NCBI GenBank assembly: GCA_030077755.1
Contig: JAQJZZ010000002.1
Coordinates: 1,860,001 to 1,924,000, forward strand
DNA from: Filosporella fistucella
Lineage: Eukaryota > Ascomycota > Leotiomycetes > Helotiales
DNA length: 64,000 bases
Direction of reading: 5' to 3'
Shown here: positions 10,168 to 21,592 of the stretch, piece after piece
Layout: each line of letters begins with the position of its first letter
Numbering within the stretch: the first letter of the stretch is position 1
Translations under genes and position numbers: made by a program
The notes under the pieces: model-generated
Told to the model about the DNA's origin: nothing
Seen by the model: the letters and a program-made list of their open reading frames with translations, nothing else
The model's database searches: none

Positions 10168-13100
10168 TTTGTAGGCCTGGGATGGTGTCGTCCCAAGAAA
10201 GGACAAGCAGAGTGATGTAGATAACAAGCCAGGATTTTGATAACAATTGGTTCTGGTGCAGCCTTGATGCGGGGAATGTAGCACGAGACTGAGAACACAA
10301 GAGATAAAGCTTGGGGATGAACTGATATAGAGATGATATGATAATGAAATCGCAGATAGGAAAAGGGGAGTGAGGTACCTTATATATATCGGAAGGGGTG
10401 TAATGATGATGGAGATGAGCATATTAATTAATCTTTAGAGGAAAGGCGCGCCTGACTGACTCACTTGCACATGGACTACAGCCATTTTGCACTTGCACAC
10501 ATATCGACGATTTTCATGATCCATGGCACGGAAGCAGTCTGGCAGGCCTGGGGTTCAAGCCAAGCACTGTCCGACGAACGGACCCTCACGTCGTCCTCGT
10601 TACGCCTTGTTGGGTGCATTTTGGGTGCATCCACCACCGTTCCGACAGCAGGGATCGACCAGTTCCACTAAGAAAAGAGAGATCTTGGCATCGATTGACG
10701 AGAGTGACTCGGAATGGCAGGAGGTCATTGGTCGCCCTTCCCTCCACACCAACACCAGATGGCTGTCGATGGTTCACATGTTGCTCAGTCAGCTTGGTTC
10801 AGCCTTCTCCGTCACCATTCGAGTTTCTCCGCATTCTACATTTGTAAGCTCAGGCTTACTACGTACCCTCACCCTCACTCTCACTCACTCGTGCACTCAC
10901 TCTCACCCTCACTCACGCAATCACTCACTCACTCACCACCAAATCCTCCTCGTCAATTCCACCCCCTTCATTTGACGAGGACGCACCCACCTGCAAAAGG
11001 GGCACAAGCGAATATAATTGAACGTAGACGGAGTTGACACTCCATACTCCACTCACCCTTCCCTTTCCAACTTGCCGTGGAAATAATTATTCATCATCCG
11101 CTCCCTCAAATTCCTTTCTCATGCAGTCATAATCGCAATCACATTGATCCGACCAGGTATACCTCACCAAAAAAGCCATGCTGGAGCACACCAGCAGCTC
11201 CATTGAGAAATCTCTTCCCCGTCTGATGAAATCCAGATGCCGAGAGCGAACTCCGTTGCAATTCCGTGCCTACCTTCGTGGATGGACTCACCTTACGAGG
11301 AAAGGCTGGAGGACCAAGATTTATGGGCCCGAGTATTGGCGAATGGTGCAAATTTTTTCTAATTTGACGCCTACCATTTCTCTGACAGAACACCGTCAAT
11401 TCTTAACTTACACGGTCGGAGCCTCGTGTCTTTATACTGTTAGGAGTCAACAACCACGACGCAATCTGCACCACGATGAAGAGTCTGCCCATAACGTCGG
11501 TGAAATGAGTAATGGATTCAGGGACACGAGATCGTGGGGGATGGATTGGGAATTGGCATTATTATGGTTCCCATCTTTTTTTCGATAGTGAAACCAACAT
11601 GTGAGGATCATGTTGAGATCTGGTACGTACAGTACAGGTACCAACCAGGTGAGTAAATATTTTTGCATGAGGTCGGATGGCGGATGGCTGATGGCTGGCT
11701 GCGAGGTGAAGGCGCAATCTCACAGCGCCTTCTCTTTGACAAGTCGTCGGGTCGCTTTGTCCACGGCCTGTTCCAGTCCCGGGGTAAAACATGAGGTGAC
11801 TCAGGCTGCTGGCAGTGCTGGCCTAACGATGGAAAATTGGGTCGACATCCGATCTCAATGTGGAAGCGTCGGCAACCTGCACCCCTTCAGACCTGATCTA
11901 TTCGATTTTCATGTTCCTGTGGCTTGCATTACTCTTCTTGGTGATGCATCTCGAATTCTTTGTTGGGTAAACATCCATCGGTCGGCTTGCCGGCTTGTCG
12001 AGTCGGTACTGAAGTATATTGGTTGACGGCTGCACAAGAGTTGCTTTAAAATTTTATAGCGACACTGGAGTTCGTTGATCACCGACCTCGGAGATCCGTC
12101 GCCAATTCCACAACTCCCATCAAATGGAGAACTACTCCCGTTGCAGTCATACATCCCATTCTGACTTCCACCGTCTTTTAAGATGCCATAAGACGGGACT
12201 ATTGAGCCGCCTTTTGTATTGTCCAAGGATACGAGCAATATGCGCAATATCCGCACCTTGGCAGAAATGGATACCGATGTCTGCATAGCCATCTAGACTT
12301 AGTGAGTCAATGAATAGCCACGAAAGGTAGCGGTCAGAAATCGACCCCTCGACAGACTATCGCATTACAGAAGCCGTTCTTGAGGTAAGGCGAAGTGTGT
12401 TATCAAACGATCAAACGACTATCATGTTGATTTGAAACATTTTTGGCTTCTATTCCAATTGACATCTCCAATAGCATCTCACTTGAGAAGCCACACGAAG
12501 TCAGCCGGGTCACATCAGCACGTGGGCTTCTTGAACGGCGTCTCGAAAGTCTCGAAAGAACTACCCCGAAAATGATTTCCGACATCTCACTCCAAATTTT
12601 AGGTTACAGATCAGCAGGTCAAGTGCTGACAATCTGCTCATCTTTATTTGAAATTGCCGCCCAAGTAGGCTTGTAGAAGTCAAATTATGTCCATCGGAGA
12701 GCACTTGCTCTCGAGGGAGAGTACCAAGGCACCTCGTACCTTCCGCCTAATTGCAGAATAATTGAGAAAGGTGGTCTAGCTGTTTGTGACCTCGTCTCAA
12801 AGCCAAACGATTCTTCCAGTTCTGCACGGCACAACACCTTTCCAACCCCCTCAAGAAGATGGTACGAGCTTTGCAGATCGAAGTCGATATACAACGTGAA
12901 GTGCGACGTTGAAGAGGATAAAACTTCCCAAGAGGCTTTTATATATTCACATCTGAAGCAAAGCTCAAGAGAAGGTAGGAACTATTATTGCGCCCTTTTT
13001 TCGCTCATCTCTAGCACGCTTTCCAGAACAACCACCATTAAGCCAGAATGCCCTTCCTAATGAACACATTCCAGATCCCATATTCTCCAGTATCCAATAT
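10168..13100. other. gene-free stretch of about 2.9 kb
   Basis: It contains the leader of the arrestin-like gene and a simple CTCACT/CTCACC-rich tract at about 10862-10940. Short frames on both strands have no family resemblance and no plausible splice partners. I see no gene. Confidence 0.5.
10380..10389 (-). promoter_or_regulatory. TATA-like element of the arrestin-like gene
   Basis: A TATATATA run about 215 bases upstream of the chosen start codon on the minus strand. Its position supports transcription starting below the in-frame upstream ATG at 10422. This is placement by eye only. Confidence 0.35.
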
Positions 13101-14232
13101 TTAAAAGTTTTCAGTGGTAATGTCCCACGGCAAATCCTCTTCCGCTACCTCGGTACACAAAAAGACTTCCTCCCAAGGCTCTCTACCCGATCTTCCACCA
13201 GTTGCCACAACCACCGAATTATTCTTCATCAAAACATTCATGGTATTCAAGACGAACTCGTCGATTGGTCCAATCTTCTCCCGATAATCTCGCAAGAAAG
13301 CAGGAAGATCGCGCTTCGTCTCGTCATATCCAGCCGTGTATGCCGCACCAAGATATTGCCGCATATCCTGTTCGACTTCGCTGCCTCCTTGTTTTGGAGT
13401 TACCCTGTCGAGCAAATCCAACAAATTAGCTACTACCAGCTCGAGCTCCAATCTCTTTCTCATCGCCATGATCTTCACTTTCGTCTCCCTGATGTCATGA
13501 ATAGCACAATAACGATAGCTATTCGGTATACCCTCTGGCCAATCTCCGACGATGAATATCATCGCCTCCCGGAATATGGTTGCATTCCTCAACTTTGTAG
13601 CGATGGCAAGAATGTTGGCTGGTTCTTCGGGGATTGTTTCGACAAAGAATGAGGTTCGTGGAAGGCTTGCGGTGATGGACTTCGAGAGACGCGAGATACA
13701 GCAGTAGTAATCTGCCAAATCAACCATTCGGAATAGTTCGGGGAGAGAAGAGATATCGAAAGGCTCGCTATAGAGCGCCAAGAGGAGCTTCTCGAAAGCT
13801 ATCTTGTCCACTCCAGGTGAGAATTTTGCCTCGATGGTTGGAGAAATTGCGGTGACGATCTGGGGATTAATGGTATCAGCAAAACTTCCTCCAGATCCCC
13901 GAGCTTTCAAAAGGAATACTCACATTGGTTTTGTTCAAGGCCACCAAACCCCAAGTTCCATCTGCATCCATCTCCGTCACCCACTCGTACTTCATTCCAC
14001 TAACCGAAGTTCGATCATCCTTCTCTGGCGAATCGAGAAAACGGTAGAAGAAATTCGATTGGGTCTTTAGGACCTGGGAGTGCACGTGGAAAGGTTGGTC
14101 GAAGACTACCAGGTTAACATCTGGTGCTGGGAATCGAGGGAGATTGAAGACAATGGGAGGCAGGAGGGGAGTCGCTGGGGCTGGGCCTTGAGAAATGACT
14201 ACTGGCGCGGGGGCAGGAATTTGAGATGCCAT
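13101..14232 (-). CDS. BTB/POZ-like protein, acidic-LPWD family, copy 1
   Basis: Two exons: 14232-13924 and 13859-13101, with a 64-base intron (GTGAGT...CCCCAG) in phase 0 after LNKTN; 355 residues. A Pro-rich N-terminus (about 30 residues) precedes a BTB-like core: DVNLVVFDQPFHVHSQVL, then FFYRFLDSPE, and later the helix FEKLLLALYSEPFDIS. The remainder is helical and includes FREAMIFIVGDW. The protein ends VFLCTEVAEEDLPWD plus seven residues. BTB domains dimerise or bind Cullin-3; no second known domain is visible, so the role is unknown. The FREAMI segment and the terminal acidic-LPWD motif recur in three other genes here, which defines the set as one family. The start is the first ATG, a few codons before the Pro-rich stretch. 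Confidence 0.85.
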
Positions 14233-15119
14233 TTTGATGTTTGCTGTATTTGGTGCTTTTTGGTATGCTGATTCGCTTTCGCTGCTTTGGATATTTTCGT
14301 GTTCGAAAGTGTTGCAGAAAGATGGTAATAATCACCAATCATCAAACTCCCTTCAAAAGATCGCAGAATGTAAACACCAAAGCAAGTTGCGCAGAAAGAA
14401 ATGTCTCAAAAAAGTTTTGAATCCAGATGTCGAAAGTCGGCCATCTCAACGAAGGAGGTTGTTTATATAGACCATTCCTCCTCCTCAGCCTCGTCTCCTC
14501 GCTTAGCGTCGCGTGGTCTGGAGGGGTGAATTCGATGGGGAACGTTGTGAATAGTTGAGATGACGTTATTTGAGGGGGTGAAAGACATGGGTAAAGCTCG
14601 GAGAATCGGGGGAGAAAGTAGATGACGAAGGGGAAGGAGGAGGAAGGAGTTTAGGGGATGGGTATTCTTCGGGAGGAGGAGAGGTGAGGTTGATGATAAA
14701 TAGAGAGGTTGTGAGCAGGGAGATTGGGAGTGGGTATTCTTCGGGATAGTAGGAGGGAATGAGATGGATGGAGGAGAAGGTAGGAGGGAGAGGGACAATA
14801 GAGGTGAGTAATTCTTGGTTATAGCCTTTTAGGATAATTTAGGTAAAGGGAAAGCCTTTGAGAGAGGGGGAGATCTGGGATATAGGTAATTGTCTATAGA
14901 AGACTTTGTGAATTTAGTGGAGACAGAAAGAATAAGAGTAAGAAGGACAACAGGGTAAGTAATTCTAAGTTATACTCTTTTAGGATAATCTAAATAGAGA
15001 AAAAGTTATTCGAAGAAGGGATATTTGGGAAGTAATTATTTGTCGTAGAACGCTTATCCTCGTCACAATCTAATTCCTGATCTCACCGCACAATCTTCTT
15101 CTTCCTACAATTCTTAAGC
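14233..15119. other. intergenic with a 150-base imperfect duplication
   Basis: Purine-rich non-coding sequence upstream of BTB copy 1. Two related blocks lie at about 14791-14850 and 14943-15000, both containing GTRAGTAATTCT and TTTTAGGATAAT. No gene is seen. Confidence 0.5.
14791..15000. repeat. imperfect direct duplication, offset about 152 bases
   Basis: Block one (14791-14850) and block two (14943-15000) share most of about 58 positions by eye, including GTAATTCT-like and TTTTAGGATAAT cores. Sequence between and after the blocks is weakly similar too, so the original duplicated unit may have been about 150 bases. Confidence 0.6.
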
Positions 15120-15548
15120 GTGACGATACAACATTCCGCCTCCAACAGAGCAACAGGAGACCAAATCGACGCCAGCTCCCATCTTATTCAAGACTTCTGG
15201 CAAAATACAACTAGATACGTGCCTTGTCGTGACGCAGGTCAAACTTCAAACTACCACCACGACGCAGAATTTAGTTTGAAGTATTATGACGAGGATGGTG
15301 ATCAGCTTCAGTATTTTCCCGTGTATTACTTAACGTTATTCAAAGTAGCCAAGGCAGCTGAAAGAAATGGTCCTCATATTAGGCAGGCAAAGGGAAGGTC
15401 TCCCCTAGATGTTAGACTCATGGATCTGTTGCGCGACAACTTGAGCATTTCGTCTGCTAATTCCAACCTAGCCAATTTCGACTATCGGTACCTTTGTGCT
15501 GAGATTGATGAGGAAGATCTTCCTGGGGAAGTAGAGCAAACAGCTTAA
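15120..15548 (+). pseudogene. C-terminal fragment of an acidic-LPWD BTB-family gene
   Basis: The frame is open for 142 codons but begins at GTG, with no good ATG in the family register. No BTB core lies upstream on this strand. The end, FDYRYLCAEIDEEDLPGEV, closely parallels the end of BTB copy 2 (YDDRFLSIEIQDEDLPWDL), and QYFPVYYLTL parallels that copy's QYFRNFLQM. The invariant Trp of LPWD is Gly here. I read it as the last third of a decayed paralogue on the strand opposite to copies 1-3. It might instead be a short expressed gene of its own. Similarity was judged by eye. Confidence 0.5.
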
Positions 15549-16210
15549 GAAAGCTTAATAAAGGAGCAGCACTGTGATTCTGGAAGAAGGAAATTTCTCC
15601 CAGGGGAAGGCGGATGAGTTCTTTTTCCTTTTTCCACCCTTGACATAAACCAAACTTACACGATTTCAATAAAAAGTGGCTGCTATTAGCTGTTACTGCA
15701 AGAGCTACACGGATATATAAAACAAGCAGCTTTACAGCGAGGATCTCAGTTGAATTGTAGAGTAAAAATCAATTCAATTAGCTTTCCTATGTGCAAGGTG
15801 AAAGCAATTCAACCTATTCACACCTATGGTGTGTTTAGTCTATAGTATTATGACATCCCTCTGAAGACCTTCATCTCTTTATGTCTGCCGATTAACGTAC
15901 CGCTGCCACCACTACCGCCACAACTAATTGGAACTTGATGCAATCATAAAAACAATGAACCAAGATGTTAACAATATGATCCGAAGTCCTCGATCTCAAA
16001 CACCCCGTCACAGCCCAAGCTGATTGAGCCAATCATTTTGAATCATTTGAAACAATGCGAGTGAAGATATACCAGTCTTGAAACACGTTTGGAGGTACAC
16101 GGTCTCACGTGCGCGAACCAAGTACCAGAAGCCCCAACCTCAAGTCTTGATGTTTTCCGACATCAAAACCCATATATCGAATCTTGGAGACTTAATCGGG
16201 TGTGGAAAAT
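15549..16210. other. upstream region of the acyltransferase gene
   Basis: No coding signal beyond short chance frames. It presumably contains the promoter and leader of the plus-strand acyltransferase gene that starts at 16211. Confidence 0.5.
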
Positions 16211-17827
16211 ATGTTGATCGAGGAAGAGAAGATGCTGCATGACGGTACCGATGCCGATGAGGTCGAGTTGGAACACTTGATTGCTGCCGAGGATGAGGAG
16301 AGCGGCCACAGATTCCCCGTTTCAGATTCGCGGCACTTTCCCACTTCTGGAACTGGACTACGAATTATATCTTCAACAGCCATTCGAAAGATACTCTTTG
16401 CTCTGCGCGATGTTGTTCGTGCTACAAATCGGTCACTGCAATCTGGAGAAGCGAAAGTTGATCGGAAGAGTGGCATCTTTCAGAAAATATTTGGGTTTAC
16501 GACTTCAAAAGATGATGAATTACGAGAGACATCATGGTTAGATGGACTGAGGGGTGTGGCAGCATTTCTGGTCATGGTTTATCATTATAATCTGGATACG
16601 TTTGCATTCACCACTGAAGCACCTTATGGAGCACCAAATACCACCTTATGGGAAATTTGGAGACTGCCTTACCTCAGGATCATCTGGTGTTCTGGGCACA
16701 CGATGGTTGGGATTTTCTTCGTGTTGTCAGGTTTCGTCCTTTCTTGGTCGAGTCTCACATCCATTCGGGACGGAAGACATGAGAAATTCGTGCTTTCTCT
16801 AGGATCAACCGTCTTCAGGAGATGGATGCGATTATTTATTCCATGCTTCCTGATTGGGATTCTTTCACTCGTACAATTCTATTTCGCTCTGATTGAGCTC
16901 CCAATCACGAGACAGCATCATTTCCTTGCGCAGTTTGTGGATTATCTCTGGGAGTGTGAACGATTTGCGAATCCCTTCCATCTGGAGCGGAATAACTGGG
17001 AGGTCTTGCATACGTACAATCCTACGATGTGGACCATGCCGGTGGAGTGGGCAGGGTCACTGATCGTGTTCATGTTACTGCTGATGGTTTGCCGGATACG
17101 TAGCTACATAAGGCGAACCATAGTTCTAGCTATGGTTCCAATTTATTCTTCCCTTTCCGCAAAGTGGAACTATTGGCTTTTCACCACCGGTATACTTCTT
17201 GCGGACTATGTCAAGCAATCAGGTGGTTTCGAGCAGCTTTCCAACACCATGGGTCGTCGCTCGCGCCTTCTTTGGGTCTTGGTTCTCCTTGTTGGCGGCT
17301 GGCTGGGAGGTATTCCAGGAAAGAGAGACTGGTATGAACGGCCTGGCTACGAATGGACAGACAACTGGATTCCAGCAAATTGGCAAGAAATCGAGGGCGG
17401 ACAGCGATACTTTTGGTGCTGGTCAGGTATCATGATTATCTGGGGTCTCGCTCACTTCATCACTCTACGCCGCTTCTTTGAACTACCATCATGTCGCTAC
17501 TTGGGGAAAATAAGCTTCATGCTCTACCTCACTCATCGCATGATTGGAACCATTCTTGGCAACTACGTCCGCCACCAGATTCTCAATATACTCGGGACTC
17601 ACTTCCGCACTCCAGAGCACCCTGAAATCCGACTTCTGGAAATCAGGGGCTTCTTTTGGAATATTGTAGCGTATTTGTTGGCTTGGGTATGCATGCTTCC
17701 GGCTGCTTTGGCGCTGGCGAATTGGAGTACGATCTTGGTTGATGAGCCGAGTGTGAGGTTTGCGAAGTGGGTGGATGATAAATTTGTAAATGGTTTCGTG
17801 ACAGAGATTGAGAGGAGGGCTATATAG
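16211..17827 (+). CDS. acyltransferase-3 family integral membrane protein
   Basis: Single exon, 538 residues from the first ATG; the frame is open a few codons further but only to a GTG. After a charged cytosolic N-terminus of about 100 residues comes the family signature SWLDGLRGVAAFLVMVYHY (about residues 108-126), with the conserved His at about 125. Next is HTMVGIFFVLSGFVLS, then many hydrophobic helices, a W-rich loop and a RYLGKISFMLYLTHRMIG segment near the C-terminus. Members of this family (OafA/NodX type) move acyl groups from acyl-CoA to carbohydrate or lipid acceptors at a membrane. The fungal homologues are common and mostly uncharacterised, so the substrate is unknown. It lies between the 15.1 kb BTB fragment and BTB copy 2, with no evidence of functional linkage. 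Confidence 0.9.
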   Translation: MLIEEEKMLHDGTDADEVELEHLIAAEDEESGHRFPVSDSRHFPTSGTGLRIISSTAIRKILFALRDVVRATNRSLQSGEAKVDRKSGIFQKIFGFTTSKDDELRETSWLDGLRGVAAFLVMVYHYNLDTFAFTTEAPYGAPNTTLWEIWRLPYLRIIWCSGHTMVGIFFVLSGFVLSWSSLTSIRDGRHEKFVLSLGSTVFRRWMRLFIPCFLIGILSLVQFYFALIELPITRQHHFLAQFVDYLWECERFANPFHLERNNWEVLHTYNPTMWTMPVEWAGSLIVFMLLLMVCRIRSYIRRTIVLAMVPIYSSLSAKWNYWLFTTGILLADYVKQSGGFEQLSNTMGRRSRLLWVLVLLVGGWLGGIPGKRDWYERPGYEWTDNWIPANWQEIEGGQRYFWCWSGIMIIWGLAHFITLRRFFELPSCRYLGKISFMLYLTHRMIGTILGNYVRHQILNILGTHFRTPEHPEIRLLEIRGFFWNIVAYLLAWVCMLPAALALANWSTILVDEPSVRFAKWVDDKFVNGFVTEIERRAI

Positions 17828-19040
17828 ATATGGAAATTTAAGAAGTGAGGAAATGAATATATAGACTTTTTGCAACATTCCAATCATATCAATTCGCATC
17901 AAATCACGTTTCTATCCTCAACCAAAATTTATGTAGAGAACATCGAAGTCATAATATCATAAAGTGCATGTTCCAAAATTGGAGTCTTCTGGTAGTATAA
18001 TCCTCATTTATCTATTTCAGCAACCTCGAGGCCTGATGTAGCATCTCACAATCTCTCGATAATTCCTGCCTCGCTTAAAAAGGGGGTGCTCAGAAATGCA
18101 ACTTTCGTGACCCCGCACTTACCCCGCTCTCTTATCTATAGCATAATATATTTCATCCACAACACATCATTATGCTTCTTCATTGTACTCGAATTGAAAA
18201 CTTTCAGTACGTTGAGTTGATAGATATCAGACTTTGAGACTTTTTACTCAAGTCTTTACTTTGAGGATCTGAGAAGGAATTTCTAGAGTTAAGTGTCAAC
18301 ATACGTTTTACCAGCTTCCTGTGAAAACATGGCCAGATAGTCCAGATGTCAAAATTACATGTACTCAATCAAATAATATAGATTTGAGAAGACATTGAGG
18401 TGTGCACCGATGAAAACTGAAGATATATTGTGGGGTGCCGAAGAGGAATAGTGGCAAGAAATGTTTGTTCCGGAAAAGTCACAGTAGTTTCACAGGCAGA
18501 TTTGTGGAAGTCTTATATCTCGAATCTGGATTCTAATCTATCTGAGGAATACTGATGTCTCATACGACCACTTTAGAGATGTCTGACCCGAAATATTGAG
18601 CCAAACCACATCCTGGCTCAGTATGCAGCATCAACTAACTTCCAAACTTTGAAATTCTGATTTAACTGGTCCTGACCTCACCTGTAGGTAGGACATTTAG
18701 CTGGAAATTGGAAGCTGGAATTCGGAAGAGTTTGTGGGGATGCTCTTTTCGCCGTATGGCTGTCGAAAAAGAATCTGGTGCGGAATATATTTCCTTGATC
18801 CAACGCAGAAAGCATGTTAATAGATCTGGGTACGTGTGATAGGAAACTTCTCACGGGCACCTCTGAAGAATCACTAAGCAGGGTCGAATTGTAGCATGGT
18901 TTTAGTTGAGTTTTCGCAACGCAGCACACCACATAGCCCCTGTGTAGATTCAATAGTGCCTATGATGAGAGTCGTTAGCTTGAAGACTTTGCTGCAGCCC
19001 CTTCGTCTTTTCTGAGAGTGACGGACATGACCCACTGAAA
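17828..19040. other. convergent intergenic region
   Basis: It lies between the stop of the plus-strand acyltransferase gene and the stop of the minus-strand BTB copy 2, so it should hold both 3' ends. No conserved frame is visible. Confidence 0.5.
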
Positions 19041-20104
19041 TTACCAATCTGTTTCGTTAAGGTCCCATGGCAGATCTTCATCTTGAATCTCGATGGAGAG
19101 GAATCTGTCATCATAATCACCTCCTTCTTTGCCAGCTACGGCGCTCCTATCACACAAGAGATGATTTTCAAGAATTGGGGAGACCAAGGATTGAATTTCC
19201 TCCTGCATTTCTTTATCCATAATTCGATTCATCTGGAGGAAGTTTCGAAAATACTGTGGCAGCACAACGCGTCCTGAAGTGTCTTTGCATTCTGGTAAAA
19301 GGTCTGTGGCCTCTTTCAAAAATTCGGCTCCACATTCCTCTGAGAATGCTTCGAGAAGATCGCACTGAAGCTCGTAGATACGTAGCTTCATTTGTTTTTC
19401 TACCTTCGCAATCGTATGAAAAAGTACCTGACTTTTCAATCTGTGATAAACTGGGTCGTTCCACGGCCCAAGCGCATGAATGATGCATTCACGAAATAGC
19501 ATTTTGTGTCTTAACTTGTAAGCCGCTTCAAGCACTTCACACACATGGCCCTTTATTCTGCGCATAAAGTTGGTGCTGTTGAAAATTGCATCGAGAATGG
19601 AACTGGATAATATTGGCAGCGCCAGATAATAATCCGCGTTGATGGTCATGGATGTGAGCACTTCTTCATCGTCAATAACGTATTGTTTGTTAAAGATCGC
19701 ACACAGGAGGTTCTGGAAGGCTCGTTCTTCGATATGCCGTCTTCCTTTGAAGGCTGTCATTGAAACTCCACGAAGCTTTGAGTCGCATGAGATACTCCAG
19801 GTTCCATCATTGTCAATTTTGGTGAACCAGTCCGACTTGAAAAGTGGTGAGTCAGAGGAAGGCTGAATGCCGCCAGACGGTTCGAGCATGGCATAAAAAA
19901 AGAAAGAGGCGACCTTGAGAACTTCAGAGTAGACGTGGAATTCTTTTCTGAACACATAAAGGCGGATGTCGGGCTTTGCTCTTGGGATGGTAAAGACGAC
20001 TGGAGAACCTAAAGTGTCAACATTAGTGAAGAAACTGGGGAGTTTTCAATGGGATCAAGCTTACTGCTATCATCAGTCTTCTGTTTCTTAGCAGGATGCG
20101 CCAT
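19041..20104 (-). CDS. BTB/POZ-like protein, acidic-LPWD family, copy 2
   Basis: Two exons: a 40-base first exon 20104-20065 (MAHPAKKQKTDDS) and 20008-19041, joined across a 56-base intron GTAAGC...TTTAG in phase 1; 335 residues. The N-terminal PAKKQK could be a nuclear signal. The BTB-like core starts FTIPRAKPDIRLYVFRKEF and HVYSEVLK, followed by FFYAMLEPSGG, a PSSDSPLFKSDWFTKID stretch and the helix FQNLLCAIFNKQYVI. FRECIIHALGPWNDP and the terminal FLSIEIQDEDLPWD match the other family members. Copy 3, about 1.5 kb away on the same strand, shares the EPSGG, SPLFKS and GPW blocks and looks like the closest relative. Function unknown. Confidence 0.85.
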
Positions 20105-21592
20105 GGTAATGTGATCGTACAGCTCAGATCAAGGCGAAAACTGAATGAACAAGGTTGAGATCTGTCAAGGGAAGCGTAATTGGCAATCAAGATCACACAG
20201 AAAGGGGTGATCTTGATCGAAGATCTGCTCCCTGGAGATTAAAGAAGATTGTTGCAGTGGTCAACTCAAGTTAGAGAGATTGAGGTTGTTGAGGGGAAGT
20301 CGTTTGAAGAAGAAAGACGAGGCAAGCAGGATTGAAATAGTGGGCTAAGTTTCCAACTACCTGCGCCTTCCACATCTGACGAGATTGAGAAGTGAATTGC
20401 CAGCGTGGCTGTCGAGTCTTTGTTGTGTAGCCAATTTGAAGTTTGGGTTTGAAATGGAAGGGTCCCGAGGTTGCTTGTTATGGTCGTACCTTCCCAGTGG
20501 TACCGTAATCAGCCCGGGTACCTTATGTAGTTTAGTTAGAGAAAGAGAATACATCATGCTTTTGCCTTCTTTATACTGGTTTCACCACATTGCTGGAACT
20601 CTAGGAGGATTTTGCATGTAGCTTCATTGGGTCACTGGTTCAATTCAGGAAAAGAAACTAATAATCTCACAGGCTCATGTTTGACACCTTGCGTAATGCT
20701 ATTAAAATTTCGTTATCACGACTACTCAGAAATGAGGCTACCCTACCCTAGAGGCCCCAAAATTCCATTACCTGCTTTCCCCCTTATTGAGAAATGACAA
20801 ACGTGTCGAGAAAACATAATCAATCATGTTGTGGTGGGGTAATAATATAAGGTGTAGTACAGTGGACGATTGACTTGATTCCTTATTCTATAGAGGGCAA
20901 ATACAGTGCTATATATACTAATTCAGGCTGTGACTACAGGCCTGCACACCCTGTGGCTATAGGCTCCCGTACGCTATAGTTTCAGGCTACTAAGCCTGTG
21001 GCAACCACTGTTCCAGCCTGTGGCCACCACTGCTTCAGGCTGTTACAGCCACTGCTTCAGGCTGTTACAGCCACTGCTTTAGCGTATGTACGCTATGGCA
21101 CCATGTGCCTACCCTATAGTCACGGTGTGCCTACCCTGTAGCCACGGTGGGCCTACCCTGCAACCTAGGCTATAGCACAACAAATCAGCCTGTATTGCCC
21201 GAAACCCCAAAATTAAAACAAGAGAACATTGAGTCCATGAACGCGAAACTTCATCTGGTGCGTAACAGAGGGGAGTTGCTCTTCGGATTTCCTTTCTTCT
21301 TGTCGTGCTCCAGGCATGACAAACAGCGGATGATGCAATAGTGACAGAGAACTTGGGTGACCAGAGGGTTGAAAAGACGGAGCAATCGATGGCATATCGA
21401 AGCCATTGAAGTTTTGAAATATGGGAGCCAAGACAACATTCGGAACTTGACGACTAATAAGGCTACAGTACGCGTATACCAGAGGCAAAAGATGCAAATA
21501 GCTCCAATAAGCTTCAGAATACCATTGGAAATTTGGTTCATGCCGACAAAATGTGGTACCAACTTTGAGTGCTGTTTCTTTGGAATGACTGA
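20105..21592. other. intergenic with minisatellite-like sequence
   Basis: The first part is upstream of BTB copy 2. A degenerate short-period repeat fills 20922-21178. No gene is recognised. Confidence 0.5.
20922..21178. repeat. degenerate minisatellite
   Basis: Imperfect repeats of TTCAGGCTGTTACAGCCACTG and derivatives, merging into copies of TGCCTACCCTRTAGYCACGG. Two adjacent TTCAGGCTGTTACAGCCAC units at about 21036-21075 are identical. The words CAGCCTGTGG, GCCTACCCT and CGCTATRG recur with variation. Confidence 0.8.

Noticed and set aside
10168..10422. 85-codon in-frame hydrophobic extension of the arrestin-like protein
   Set aside because: The upstream ATG lies above a TATA-like element, so it is probably outside the mRNA. 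Arrestins are soluble and the extension resembles AT-rich leader sequence.
11139..12676. frames of 127-141 codons on both strands between 11.1 and 12.7 kb
   Set aside because: They overlap each other in several frames, some begin at non-ATG codons, and none resembles a known protein or continues through a splice site.
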